Source: DP-19 sp036496285
Lineage (GTDB): Bacteria > Desulfobacterota > Binatia > UTPRO1
Reading direction: 5' to 3'
DNA: 64,000 nucleotides
NCBI GenBank assembly: GCA_036496285.1
Contig: DASXLI010000018.1
Coordinates: 30,585-94,584 of the forward strand
Shown: one piece after another, positions 42,326-51,489 of the stretch
Numbering within the stretch: position 1 is the stretch's first letter
How the letters are laid out: every line of letters begins with the position of its first letter
Notes under the pieces: model-generated
The model's input: the letters and a program-made list of their open reading frames with translations, nothing else
Told to the model about the DNA's origin: nothing
Database searches by the model: none
Made by a program: the position numbers and the translations under genes

Positions 42326-45300
42326 ATGGGCACGAGAGCACGGCGCGGGTACGTGGCATTCGTCGTCGCGGTCTTCCTGGCTGCGACCGCGGGGCTGGCC
42401 TCGGCCGGACCGTTCACAGCGGGGAACATCGTCGTGTACCGGGTCGGTGACGGCGCGCAGGCGCTCAGCAACAACGGCAACCCGGTCTTCCTCGACGAGT
42501 ACACGCCCGCGGGCGGCCTCGTGCAGGCCGTCGCCATCCCGGCGAGCGCCAGCGGCGCGAACCACCCGCTCATCGCTCAGGGCGCTACCAGCAGCGGCAG
42601 CGCGATCGAGGGGCTCATCGCGCGCTCGACGGACGGGCAGTACGTGGTGATGACCGGCTATGGCACGACGGTCGGCGGCGCCGACGTCCTCAGCGCTACG
42701 GCGTGCATGGGTCCCGGCGGGGTCCCGCGGGTGGTCGGACGCGTGAAGTACGACGGCAGCGTCGATACCTCCACCGCGCTCACCGACTTCGCCTGCTCCT
42801 CGAACCCGCGCGCCGCCACCAGCAGCGACGGGACGAGCATCTGGGTGGCGGGCAACGGCACCGGCGCGTCGTTCACGACGCTCGGTAGCGCGACCTCGAC
42901 GATGCTCGACGCGACGAACACGAACGTCCGCCAGCTACAGATCCTCAGCGGCCAGCTCTACGGCGCGGTCAACAAGAGCACCGTGAGCACGATCGGCACC
43001 GGCCTTCCGACGACGGGCGGACAGACGACGACGGCGCTCAGCCTGCCGAACGTCGGAGGCAGCCCGGACGGGTTCTTCTTCGCCACGTTGCCGGGCGGCA
43101 CGGTGCTGTACCTCGCCGATGACACGGCCGGGACGATCCAGAAGTGGTCGCTGGTGAGCGGCAGCTGGACGGACGACGGCGCGATCGCATACGCGGGGGC
43201 GCGCTCGGTGTTCGGGCTGGTGAGTGGAGCGAGTGTCACGCTCTATCTCCGGGCGAGCGGTGCGACCATCGACACGCTGACGGACGCGAGCGGGTTCAAC
43301 GGCGCGCTCACCGGTACCCCGTCGGCATCGATCACGGCGCCGGCCAACGAGACCTTCAAGGGCATCGCGTCGGCGCCGGTCTCCGCCGGCGGTCCGCTGC
43401 CGACGGCGACCGCGACGGCCCCCGCGGCGACCGGCACGGGCCCGACGGCCACGCCGACCTTCACGGCGCCGGTTGCGACCGCCACACCCACGCTGACCGC
43501 GACGCCCCCCCCGCGGACGCCGACCCCGGTCGATACCGCACCGCTGCCCCAGGTCGATCCGAAGGCGGTGCTCGGCTGCGAGCGCTCGTTGAATCAGGCA
43601 TCGACGGCGCTCGTCACGGCCGATCTGGCCATGCTCGAGCGTTGCAGCCAGGCATCCTTCCTGTGCATCCAGTCGGCGGCGCCGGGAGCGCTGCGCGACG
43701 CCTGCTTCGCCAAGGCGCGTGCGGCGTGCGCCAAGGCACACGACGCCATGGGGACCGCGCGCGGCGCGTTCGAGGCAGGCCTCGCGGCGTCCTGCGGGGG
43801 CAGCCCGGCGCGTGTGCCGCTGTCGCTGCTGCGGGCGGCGTCGGTCCTCGGATTCGAGACGCTCGAGTCCGCCTGCCAACAGCATGCGGGCCTGACGCTC
43901 AACTCGCTCGGCGCGATCTCCCAATGCATCCAGACGGCGGCGACCTGCCGCGCCGAGCGCGCTTTCGCGATCGCGGTTCCCCGGATCGCCGATCTCCTGG
44001 CGCCGGTGCTGGATTCGGCCGCGGGCCTGTGTCTGCCGGCCCCGAGCGGGAATCAGGACGGCCTCGCGGACCCGACGGACGCGACACGTGCCGTGCACTG
44101 TCAGACGGCGGTCACCAAGGGCGCGCGGAGCTTCGTGCGGCGTCGCTTGGCGCTCACCCAGAAGTGCGTGGACACGGTGCTGAGCTGCCGCCTCACGGGG
44201 CAGCCGACCAGCCAGTGCGCCCGGATGGCGGCGACGTGCGACAAGAAGCTGGGCCTGCTGTCGACGGGCTCGCGCGGCGCGACGGCCAAGATGGCGCTCG
44301 GCATCGCCCGGGCCTGCGGCCCGCTCGACCCGGCGTCGCTGCTCGACGCGAACGGCCCCGGGTTCGGCGGCGCGACGGCGCGTTGCAACGCCTTCGGTGG
44401 CGGGCCGTTCGCCGCGATGGCGGTGCCGCGCGCCTGCGTCGCCACCACGAAGCGCAGCTGCCTCGCCGATGCCATCGGCAGGTGCGTGGCGAACGCCTTC
44501 GACTGCGCTTCGACGGCGATCGTGAGCGACGCGCTGCCGCTCGCGGCCGACGAGCTCGGACGCTTCGATGTGCAGCTCAGCGAGAACCCGTACTGCGCCG
44601 CCGCCTCCGACCCGGACTGGACGCGCGATGCCACCGAGCCGGCCAACCTGCTCGACGTCACCCTCAGGGACCTGCACCCGACGCAGGCGGTCCTCGGGTT
44701 CGACGAGATCTACTACAAGCTCGGGCGCTATCGCGGCACGAAGGACGAGGCCGGGGGCGGTCACAACAAGCGCTTCGACGACTGGTGCGAGACGAACGGC
44801 CAGGTCGAGGCGGTGAGCGTCCAGGCCGGCGCCCGGCTGAACGACCCGAGCACCTTCACCTGCTCGCTGCCGATGGGGTCGGAGACGCCGGACTCGCTGA
44901 ACCTGATGAAGACGGTGGTGATCGGCCCCGGGGGGCAGCTCTACCTGGAGGACGGCCACCACACGATGACCGAGTTCTGGGAGCAGCCCGACGGCGGGCC
45001 CGACCTGCACATCCGCCTGCGCGTGGTCGGCAACCTGAGCCACCTCGACCCGACCGCGTTCTGGCGCGAGATGCAGGTCGAGAACCGGGTCCTCCTGGTC
45101 GACGCCGACAACCTGCCGATCACGGTCGACGATCTGCCACAGACGGTCGGCCTCGCCGGCTTCCAGGACGACAAGTACCGCGGCCTCATCTACTTCACCC
45201 GCGACATCGGTTACGCCGTCCCGACGACGGAGCCCGAGTACCTGGAGTTCCAGTGGGGCGCGTGGCTACGGCAGCGCCTCGACATCTCGACGTTCAACCT

Positions 45301-45541
45301 GACCGACCTCGAGAGCTATCTCGCGCTCGTGAAGATGGTCTCGATGGAGATGACCTCGCTCAGGGATACGACCTTCGTCCGGAGCCATCTCACGGCAGGG
45401 CAGCTCGGGAAGCTGTCCGCGTGGAACGCGGGACTGCCCGAGACGGCGGGCGAGTTCGCCAAGCTCAGCAAGCCGATCACGGCGTCGAAGCCCGGGAAGG
45501 TGGCGTACGCGATCGACTACAAAGCCTCGCTCGCTCCGTGA
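42326..45541 (+). CDS. Giant secreted protein D: propeller-like domain, Cys-rich region and ParB-like C-terminus
   Basis: A 1071-residue protein. Signal peptide and one propeller-like domain (about 28-350), Thr/Pro linker (355-408), then a roughly 350-residue region with many Cys in CxxA...C...C spacing. The final 300 residues contain VTLRDLHPTQAVLGFDEIYYK, QLYLEDGHHTMTEFWE and RLRVVGNL. These match the ParBc_2 family (putative ParB-like nuclease). Such a domain in an exported protein is unusual. A possible role in processing nucleic acid outside the cell is speculation. The gene ends 158 bp before the porin. Confidence 0.8.
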   Translation: MGTRARRGYVAFVVAVFLAATAGLASAGPFTAGNIVVYRVGDGAQALSNNGNPVFLDEYTPAGGLVQAVAIPASASGANHPLIAQGATSSGSAIEGLIARSTDGQYVVMTGYGTTVGGADVLSATACMGPGGVPRVVGRVKYDGSVDTSTALTDFACSSNPRAATSSDGTSIWVAGNGTGASFTTLGSATSTMLDATNTNVRQLQILSGQLYGAVNKSTVSTIGTGLPTTGGQTTTALSLPNVGGSPDGFFFATLPGGTVLYLADDTAGTIQKWSLVSGSWTDDGAIAYAGARSVFGLVSGASVTLYLRASGATIDTLTDASGFNGALTGTPSASITAPANETFKGIASAPVSAGGPLPTATATAPAATGTGPTATPTFTAPVATATPTLTATPPPRTPTPVDTAPLPQVDPKAVLGCERSLNQASTALVTADLAMLERCSQASFLCIQSAAPGALRDACFAKARAACAKAHDAMGTARGAFEAGLAASCGGSPARVPLSLLRAASVLGFETLESACQQHAGLTLNSLGAISQCIQTAATCRAERAFAIAVPRIADLLAPVLDSAAGLCLPAPSGNQDGLADPTDATRAVHCQTAVTKGARSFVRRRLALTQKCVDTVLSCRLTGQPTSQCARMAATCDKKLGLLSTGSRGATAKMALGIARACGPLDPASLLDANGPGFGGATARCNAFGGGPFAAMAVPRACVATTKRSCLADAIGRCVANAFDCASTAIVSDALPLAADELGRFDVQLSENPYCAAASDPDWTRDATEPANLLDVTLRDLHPTQAVLGFDEIYYKLGRYRGTKDEAGGGHNKRFDDWCETNGQVEAVSVQAGARLNDPSTFTCSLPMGSETPDSLNLMKTVVIGPGGQLYLEDGHHTMTEFWEQPDGGPDLHIRLRVVGNLSHLDPTAFWREMQVENRVLLVDADNLPITVDDLPQTVGLAGFQDDKYRGLIYFTRDIGYAVPTTEPEYLEFQWGAWLRQRLDISTFNLTDLESYLALVKMVSMEMTSLRDTTFVRSHLTAGQLGKLSAWNAGLPETAGEFAKLSKPITASKPGKVAYAIDYKASLAP
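43390..43553 (+). repeat. Thr/Pro-rich linker, protein D
   Basis: About 54 codons of TATATAPAATGTGPT / TPTLTATPPPRTP sequence between the propeller-like domain and the Cys-rich region. Confidence 0.7.
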
Positions 45542-45562
45542 GTCGTCGACGCAACTTGCTTC

Positions 45563-45639
45563 CGTAACAGGGAATCTACGGTTTCGTAACACGGAGCTGA
45601 CCGTCCCGTAACCTGTTCGTAACGTATGGGATTCATAGT
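45563..45639 (+). promoter_or_regulatory. PhoB-box-like array and promoter upstream of the porin-pst operon
   Basis: Six positions at 11-bp spacing: CGTAAC (45563), ATCTAC (45574), CGTAAC (45585), GCTGAC (45596), CGTAAC (45607) and CGTAAC (45618). The four identical CGTAAC units are the clearest in the window. CATAGT (45634-45639) is 10 bp after the last unit, the distance expected between a PhoB box and the -10 element. The porin ATG is 60 bp downstream. Confidence 0.8.
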
Positions 45640-45699
45640 TTCTTCACGCGGCGCAGTCCGATCCGACATCAACCAATGTGTATGGGAAGGGGGACCTGT

Positions 45700-47064
45700 A
45701 TGCGTAGAACGATAGTGGCGCTCGTCGCCGGCCTCGCGGTGCTCGCGGTGGCACAGCCGAGCCGGGCGAAGGACCTCGGCGACATCCTGGTGCAGAAGGG
45801 CCTGATCACGCCCGAGGAGCTCCGCCAGGCGCGCGAGGAGGACAAGCAGAAGTCGGCGGCCGAGGAGTCACGTCGCGACGCGATCGTCGCGAAGCTGCCG
45901 ACCTGGCTCTCGATGATCACGCCTTTCGGTGACCTGCGCATTCGCGACGAGGGTTTCTACGCGAACGACCTGATCGGGCGGAACCGCTGGCGGTACCGCG
46001 CCCGCGTCGGCCTGAACATCAACCCGAGCGACGAGATCGGCGCGACGTTCCGCCTGGTGAGCGGTGACCCGAACGACCCCATCTCCTCGAACCAGACCTT
46101 CTCGAACATGTTCACCAAGAAGTCGGTGAACTTCGATAGCGCCTATCTGACCCTCAAGCCCGGCAAGACGTTCAACCTCGAGCCCGGCCTCATCACCGTC
46201 TTCGCGGGCAAGTTCCCTACGAACACCTACCGCACGACGGAGCTGCTCTTCGACGACGACCTCGCTCCCGAGGGCTTCACGGAGTCGATCGCGATCGTCG
46301 ATCAAAAGGACAGCGTGCTGCGCGGCCTGAAGGTGAATGGGTATCAATGGATCGTCGACGAGGTCTCGAACGGCGGCGATCCGAACATGATCGGCGGCCA
46401 GGTCATCAGCGACTGGGCCTTCGCCGACGACGCCAAGATGACCTTCGCCTTCGCGGACTACAGCTACCAGAACATCAACCAGGTCGCCCGTAAGTTCCTC
46501 GAGCCGTCGAGCGGCAGCTTCAACAGCAGCCTCGCGAACAGCAACCGCGTCTCGAAGTTCTCGAACGGCAAGATCAGCGGCTTCCAGTCGGGCTTCAACC
46601 TGGTGAACCCGAATACGGAGATCAACTTTACCAACCTGCCGGTCGTCGGCGGTGCGGGCGTATTCGGTGACTTGTCCTACAACACGCAGGCCGACGGCAA
46701 GGCGCTCGGCTTTGCCGTGGGCTTCGGCCTCGGTCACGTTGTACGGGACTGGTACCACGACACTCTGAAGAACCGGGGGGACTGGGGCTTTTCCTACACC
46801 TTCGAGCACGTCGGGCAGGACGCGGTGTTCTCGCCCTTCAGCTACAGCGACATCGACTACGTCCAGCAGACGGCGACGCAGAAGGGCTCCAGCAACGTGG
46901 AGGCGCACATCCTTCGCCTCGACTACATGATCCTGCCGAACCTCCAGCTCACGGCCAAAGCGCACTTGATCAACGCGCTCGATCGCGCGTCGTCCAACGC
47001 CAAGCTCACCAGCGGCAACGACACCCTGCTGCGCACGCAGCTCGACGCCACGCTCAAGTTCTGA
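45700..47064 (+). CDS. Outer-membrane porin, probably phosphate-linked (Porin_5 type)
   Basis: A 454-residue protein with a signal peptide (IVALVAGLAVLAVAQPSRA). Near the N-terminus is a short helix (DLGDILVQKGLITPEELRQA) typical of this putative-porin family. The rest has alternating hydrophobic strands with aromatic girdles (RWRYRARVGLNINPS, WGFSYTFEHVGQ) and ends in Phe (LDATLKF), the BAM recognition signature. It lies directly before pstS and behind the Pho-like array, which suggests phosphate uptake. An OprP-like selectivity cannot be read from the sequence. Confidence 0.88.
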   Translation: MRRTIVALVAGLAVLAVAQPSRAKDLGDILVQKGLITPEELRQAREEDKQKSAAEESRRDAIVAKLPTWLSMITPFGDLRIRDEGFYANDLIGRNRWRYRARVGLNINPSDEIGATFRLVSGDPNDPISSNQTFSNMFTKKSVNFDSAYLTLKPGKTFNLEPGLITVFAGKFPTNTYRTTELLFDDDLAPEGFTESIAIVDQKDSVLRGLKVNGYQWIVDEVSNGGDPNMIGGQVISDWAFADDAKMTFAFADYSYQNINQVARKFLEPSSGSFNSSLANSNRVSKFSNGKISGFQSGFNLVNPNTEINFTNLPVVGGAGVFGDLSYNTQADGKALGFAVGFGLGHVVRDWYHDTLKNRGDWGFSYTFEHVGQDAVFSPFSYSDIDYVQQTATQKGSSNVEAHILRLDYMILPNLQLTAKAHLINALDRASSNAKLTSGNDTLLRTQLDATLKF

Positions 47065-47075
47065 GGAGGACGAGA

Positions 47076-48125
47076 ATGCGAACACTCATCCGCGGAGGAC
47101 TCGCGACGCTCCTGCTGGTGCTCACGTTCGGCGGGAGCGCCGCGGCGCAGCTCCAGCTGAACGGCGCGGGAGCGACGTTCCCGTACCCAATGTACTCGAA
47201 GTGGTTCAACGTCTACACCCAGGTCGATCCGCAGGTGCGCTTCAACTACCAGTCGATCGGTAGCGGCGGCGGCATCAAGCAGATCACCGAAGAGACCGTC
47301 GACTTCGGCGCCAGCGACGGCCCCATGACCGACGAGCAGATGCGCGCCGCCCCGGGGCCCATCATGCACTTCCCGACGGTCATGGGCGCGGTCGTGCTGA
47401 CCTACAACGCCGAGGGCGTGAGCAAGGGTCTGAAGCTCTCGCCCGAGGCGATCGCCGGCATCTTCCTCGGCAAGATCACCAAGTGGAACGACGCCGCGAT
47501 CGCGGCCGACAACCCCGGCGCCAATCTGCCGGCGCGCGACATCATCGTCGTGCACCGCTCCGACGGCAGTGGCACCTCGTACATCTTCACCGACTACCTG
47601 AGCAAGGTCAGCCGCGACTGGAACAACAAGGTCGGCAAGGGCACCTCGGTGAGCTGGCCGGTCGGTCTCGGCGGCAAGGGCAACGAGGGTGTCACCGGCT
47701 TGATCAAGCAGACGCCGTTCTCGCTGGGCTACGTCGAGCTGATCTACGCGCAGCAGAACGAGCTGCCGTTCGCCGACGTCAAGAACGCGTCGGGGCGATT
47801 CGTCGCTCCGTCGCTCGAGTCCGTCACCGCTGCAGCGGCGTCCGTCGCGGACAGCATGCCCGACGACTTCCGCGTCTCCATCACCAACGCGCCGAGCCCG
47901 GACGCCTATCCGATCTCGGGCATGACGTGGCTCCTCGTGTACCAGAAGCAGAAGGACGCCGCGAAGGGCAAGGCCCTCGTGGGCTTCCTGCAGTGGATGA
48001 TGCGCGACGGGCAGCAGCAGGCGGCCGCGCTGCACTATGCGCAGCTGCCGCCGCAGGTGATCGCGAAGGAGGGTGCGGCGCTCAAGAAGGTGACCGGCCC
48101 GGACGGCGCGCCGCTCGCGAAGTGA
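47076..48125 (+). CDS. pstS: Phosphate ABC transporter substrate-binding protein
   Basis: A 349-residue periplasmic protein with a signal peptide. Phosphate-binding segments are NGAGATFPYPMYSKW, GSGGGIKQI, DFGASDGPM and HRSDGSGTSYIFTDYL, the last the classic SGT motif. It binds Pi and hands it to PstCA. It starts 11 nt after the porin stop with GAGGA upstream, so it is in the same operon. Confidence 0.96.
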   Translation: MRTLIRGGLATLLLVLTFGGSAAAQLQLNGAGATFPYPMYSKWFNVYTQVDPQVRFNYQSIGSGGGIKQITEETVDFGASDGPMTDEQMRAAPGPIMHFPTVMGAVVLTYNAEGVSKGLKLSPEAIAGIFLGKITKWNDAAIAADNPGANLPARDIIVVHRSDGSGTSYIFTDYLSKVSRDWNNKVGKGTSVSWPVGLGGKGNEGVTGLIKQTPFSLGYVELIYAQQNELPFADVKNASGRFVAPSLESVTAAAASVADSMPDDFRVSITNAPSPDAYPISGMTWLLVYQKQKDAAKGKALVGFLQWMMRDGQQQAAALHYAQLPPQVIAKEGAALKKVTGPDGAPLAK

Positions 48126-48147
48126 CGGAGGATTCGACCGAGGACGC

Positions 48148-49173
48148 ATGAGCTCCGCGCGGGGATTGCCCGCTTCCGAGACGCCAGGCATGGCAGGAGA
48201 CGTGCTCGAGGCAACCTGGACCGCGGCACGTCGGGCGACCGGCCAGGGCATGGCGCGTCGCAACGTCGGCGACCGGATCTTCCGCCTCGTCACGGCGGCC
48301 TTCGCGCTCGGACTCCTCGCGATCGTCGCGTCGATCGTGTTGGTGCTCGGCTACGAGTCGAGCGATGCCGTCCGTACCTTCGGCCTCGGCTTCCTCTCAG
48401 GGTCGGCATGGGATCCGGTGGCGCGCGAGTTCGGCGCGCTGCCGTTCATCTACGGCACGCTCGTCTCCTCGCTCCTCGCACTGGCGCAGGCGGTGCCGCT
48501 CAGCATCGGCACCGCGCTCTTCCTGAGCGAGCTGGCGCCGGCGCGGGTGCGGGCGCCGGTCTCCTTCCTGATCGAGCTCCTGGCGACCATTCCGAGCGTG
48601 GTCTACGGCCTCTGGGGCATCTTCGTGCTGGTGCCGTGGATGCGGAGCTATCTCGGGCCGGCGCTCCAGGCCACGCTCGGCTGGACTCCGTTCTTCAGCG
48701 GCCCGAACTACGGCGTCGGCATGCTCACGTCGTCGATGATCCTTGCGGTCATGATCGTACCGTACGTCACCTCGGTCGCGACCGAGGTCTTCCAGGCCGT
48801 CCCGCCGCAGCAGCGTGAGGCGGCGCTCGCGCTCGGCGCCACCCGCTGGGAGATGATCCGCACCGCCGTGCTGCCGTACGGGCAGACCGGCGTCATCGGT
48901 GCCGTGATGCTCGGGCTCGGCCGTGCCATCGGCGAGACCATGGCGGTGACCATGGTCATCGGCAACCGCGCCGACATGAGCCTGTCGTTCTTCGCGCCCG
49001 GCAGCACGATGGCGAGCGTCATCGCCAACGAGTTCTCGGAGGCGACCTACGACCTCTACGTGCAGGTGCTGGTCGAGATCGGGCTCGTGCTGTTCGTCGT
49101 CACGGTCGTGGTGAACATGCTGGCCCGGCTGCTGGTGTGGCGCGTTGCCGCGCCGGCCGCGGGGGCGCGCTGA
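48148..49173 (+). CDS. pstC: Phosphate ABC transporter permease PstC
   Basis: A 341-residue, six-TM permease with a roughly 45-residue hydrophilic N-terminal extension. It contains SIPSVV-type loop TIPSVVYGLWGIFVLVP and the EAA motif QREAALALGATRWEMIRTAVLPY. It forms the channel with PstA. The stop overlaps the pstA start by one base (TGATG). Confidence 0.95.
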   Translation: MSSARGLPASETPGMAGDVLEATWTAARRATGQGMARRNVGDRIFRLVTAAFALGLLAIVASIVLVLGYESSDAVRTFGLGFLSGSAWDPVAREFGALPFIYGTLVSSLLALAQAVPLSIGTALFLSELAPARVRAPVSFLIELLATIPSVVYGLWGIFVLVPWMRSYLGPALQATLGWTPFFSGPNYGVGMLTSSMILAVMIVPYVTSVATEVFQAVPPQQREAALALGATRWEMIRTAVLPYGQTGVIGAVMLGLGRAIGETMAVTMVIGNRADMSLSFFAPGSTMASVIANEFSEATYDLYVQVLVEIGLVLFVVTVVVNMLARLLVWRVAAPAAGAR

Positions 49174-50015
49174 TGAGCTACGCGACGCGGCGGCGGCGTG
49201 ACGTGATCGCGCGCTCGCTCACGCTCGCGTGCACCGGCGCGGTGCTGCTGCCGCTCGTGCTCATCATCGGCTACCTGATCGCGAAGGGCGTCACGTCGGT
49301 GAACCTGGACTTCTTCACGCAGCTGCCGAAGCCGGTCGGCGAGACCGGCGGCGGCATGGCGAACGCCGTGGTCGGCACGGTGGTGCTGATCCTGCTGGCG
49401 TGCGCGCTCGGCCTGCCGGTCGGTATCGGCACCGGCGTCTTCCTCGCCGAGTACGGGCACACCCGGCTCGCCCCGCTGGTCCGCTTTTGCGCCGACGTGT
49501 TGAACGGCGTACCGTCGATCGTGATCGGCATCTATGCCTACACTCTCATCGTGCTGCCGACGAAGACGTTCTCGGCCTATGCTGGGGGGATGGCGCTCGG
49601 CGTGATCATGCTGCCGATCGTCGCGCGCACCACCGAGGAGATGCTGCGGCTCGTGCCGTCGAGCCTGCGCGAGGCGGCGCTGGCGCTCGGCGTCCCGAGC
49701 TGGCGGACGACGCTGCGGATCGTGATCCGCACCGCCCGCGGCGGCATCATCACCGGCGTCATGCTGGCGGTCGCCCGCGTCGCGGGCGAGACCGCACCGC
49801 TCCTCTTCACCGCGTTCGGCAACCAGTTCTGGCATCACGGCCTCAGCGGCCCCATTTCGTCGCTGCCGGTGCAGATCTACACCTACGCCATCTCCCCGTT
49901 CGACGACTGGCACCGCCAGGCGTGGGCGGGGGCGCTCGTGCTGCTCACGTTGATCGCGCTCACCAGCCTGAGCGTCCGGTTGCTGACGCGCGGCCGCTTC
50001 AAGACCGTACGCTGA
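49173..50015 (+). CDS. pstA: Phosphate ABC transporter permease PstA
   Basis: A 280-residue, six-TM permease with DVLNGVPSIVIGIYAY and the EAA loop LREAALALGVPSWRTTLRIV. GETAPLLFTAFGNQFW is a PstA-specific stretch. The single-base overlaps with pstC upstream and pstB downstream show tight translational coupling. Confidence 0.95.
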   Translation: MSYATRRRRDVIARSLTLACTGAVLLPLVLIIGYLIAKGVTSVNLDFFTQLPKPVGETGGGMANAVVGTVVLILLACALGLPVGIGTGVFLAEYGHTRLAPLVRFCADVLNGVPSIVIGIYAYTLIVLPTKTFSAYAGGMALGVIMLPIVARTTEEMLRLVPSSLREAALALGVPSWRTTLRIVIRTARGGIITGVMLAVARVAGETAPLLFTAFGNQFWHHGLSGPISSLPVQIYTYAISPFDDWHRQAWAGALVLLTLIALTSLSVRLLTRGRFKTVR

Positions 50016-50782
50016 TGCCGGGAGAGACCAAGCTCGACGTCCGCCGCCTCGACGCGTGGTTCGGCGGCAGCCAGGCGTTGCACGGCATCGACCTCGCGAT
50101 CTCGGAGCACGTCGCGACCGCGATCATCGGCCCGTCGGGCTGCGGCAAGTCCACCCTGATCCGTTGCCTGAACCGCATGCACGAGATCGTGCCGGGCGCG
50201 CGGGTCGAGGGCGAGGTCCTGCTCGACGGCCAGAACATCTACCGGGCCGGCGTCGATCCGGTGCAGGTCCGGGCACGGGTGGGGATGGTGTTCCAGCGTC
50301 CGAACCCGTTCCCGACGATGTCGATCTACGACAACGTGGTCGCGGGCCTGCGGCTCACCGGGGAGCGCCGCTCGCGGGCCGACCTCGACGGGATCGTCGA
50401 GCGCAGCCTGCGTCAGGCGGCCTTGTGGGACGAGGTGAAGGACTCGCTCGACGCCTCAGGCATCAGCATCTCCGGCGGCCAGCAGCAGCGCCTCTGCATC
50501 GCGCGCGCCCTCGCCGTCGAGCCCGAGGTCCTGCTCATGGACGAGCCGTGCTCCGCGCTCGACCCCATCGCCACCACCAGGATCGAGGCCCTGATCCACG
50601 AGCTCAAAGGGCGCTATACCATCGTGATCGTGACCCACAGCATGCAGCAGGCGGCCCGGGTGTCGGACTTCACCGTTTTCATGTACCTCGGCGAGCTCAT
50701 CGAGTTCGGGCCGACCGAACGTCTGTTCACGACGCCCGAAAAGAAGGAAACTGAGGACTACATCACCGGGCGCTTCGGCTGA
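50015..50782 (+). CDS. pstB: Phosphate ABC transporter ATPase
   Basis: A 255-residue ATPase. Walker A GPSGCGKST followed by the PstB-typical LIRCLNRMHE, Q-loop VFQRPNPFPTMSIYDNV, signature ISGGQQQRLCIARAL, Walker B VLLMDEPCSALDPIAT and switch VTHSMQQAARVSD. TGATG junction with pstA. Energises Pi import and takes part in PhoR inhibition through PhoU. Confidence 0.97.
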   Translation: MPGETKLDVRRLDAWFGGSQALHGIDLAISEHVATAIIGPSGCGKSTLIRCLNRMHEIVPGARVEGEVLLDGQNIYRAGVDPVQVRARVGMVFQRPNPFPTMSIYDNVVAGLRLTGERRSRADLDGIVERSLRQAALWDEVKDSLDASGISISGGQQQRLCIARALAVEPEVLLMDEPCSALDPIATTRIEALIHELKGRYTIVIVTHSMQQAARVSDFTVFMYLGELIEFGPTERLFTTPEKKETEDYITGRFG

Positions 50783-50793
50783 GGAGAACGCCG

Positions 50794-51483
50794 ATGGACG
50801 TACGACAGCATACCGACCGTCACTACGACGCCGAGCTCAAGGAGCTCAACGTCAAGATCCTCGAGATGGGGGGGCTCGTCGAGAAGCAGATCGAGCACGC
50901 GATCAGCGGCCTGGTGGATCGCAACGACGAGATGTGCCGCGCCACGATCGAGCGCGACCACGTCGTGAACCGCATGGACGTCGAGATCGACGACATCTGC
51001 CTCCGGCTCCTCGCCCTGCACCAGCCCGCCGCCAAGGATCTCCGCCTGATCACCACCGGACTCAAGATCACGACCGATCTCGAGCGGATCGGCGACATCG
51101 CGGTGAACGTCTGCGAGCGCGCCCTCGAGCTCAACCAGGAGCCGCAGCTGAAGCCGTTCATCGACATCCCGCGCATGGCCGACGTGGCACAGACGATGCT
51201 GCGGCAGAGCCTCGACTCCTTCGTCAACGAGAACGTCGAGCTGGCGCTCACGGTCTGCCGCAACGACGACGTGATCGATCAGCTCACCGACCAGCTCTTC
51301 CGCGAGCTGATCTCCTACATGGTCGAGGCGCCGCAGACGATCACCCGCGCCATCCGGCTGCTCTTCATCGCCAAGTACCTCGAGCGCATCGCCGACCACG
51401 CGACCAACATCGCCGAGATGATCGTCTTCACGGTGAAGGGCAAGAGCATCCGCCACCTCGATCAGGTGCCGGGCTCCGTCTGA
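50794..51483 (+). CDS. phoU: Phosphate transport system regulatory protein
   Basis: A 229-residue, all-helical protein of two homologous three-helix bundles. Each carries the metal-binding E-x3-D-x3-N pattern: TTDLERIGDIAVNVCERA and AKYLERIADHATNIAEMIVF. PhoU links Pst activity to PhoR and represses the Pho response under Pi excess. It is the last gene of the porin-pst operon, ending 6 bp from the convergent crotonase gene. Confidence 0.95.
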   Translation: MDVRQHTDRHYDAELKELNVKILEMGGLVEKQIEHAISGLVDRNDEMCRATIERDHVVNRMDVEIDDICLRLLALHQPAAKDLRLITTGLKITTDLERIGDIAVNVCERALELNQEPQLKPFIDIPRMADVAQTMLRQSLDSFVNENVELALTVCRNDDVIDQLTDQLFRELISYMVEAPQTITRAIRLLFIAKYLERIADHATNIAEMIVFTVKGKSIRHLDQVPGSV

Positions 51484-51489
51484 GGACGC

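Noticed and set aside
38152..42573. A 1473-codon open frame on the minus strand
   Set aside because: It is antisense to giant genes B, C and D, has Arg/Ala/Val/Gly-rich composition with no domain, and arises from high GC content at codon positions. Similar antisense frames (42935-45043, 32568-34232) are rejected for the same reason.
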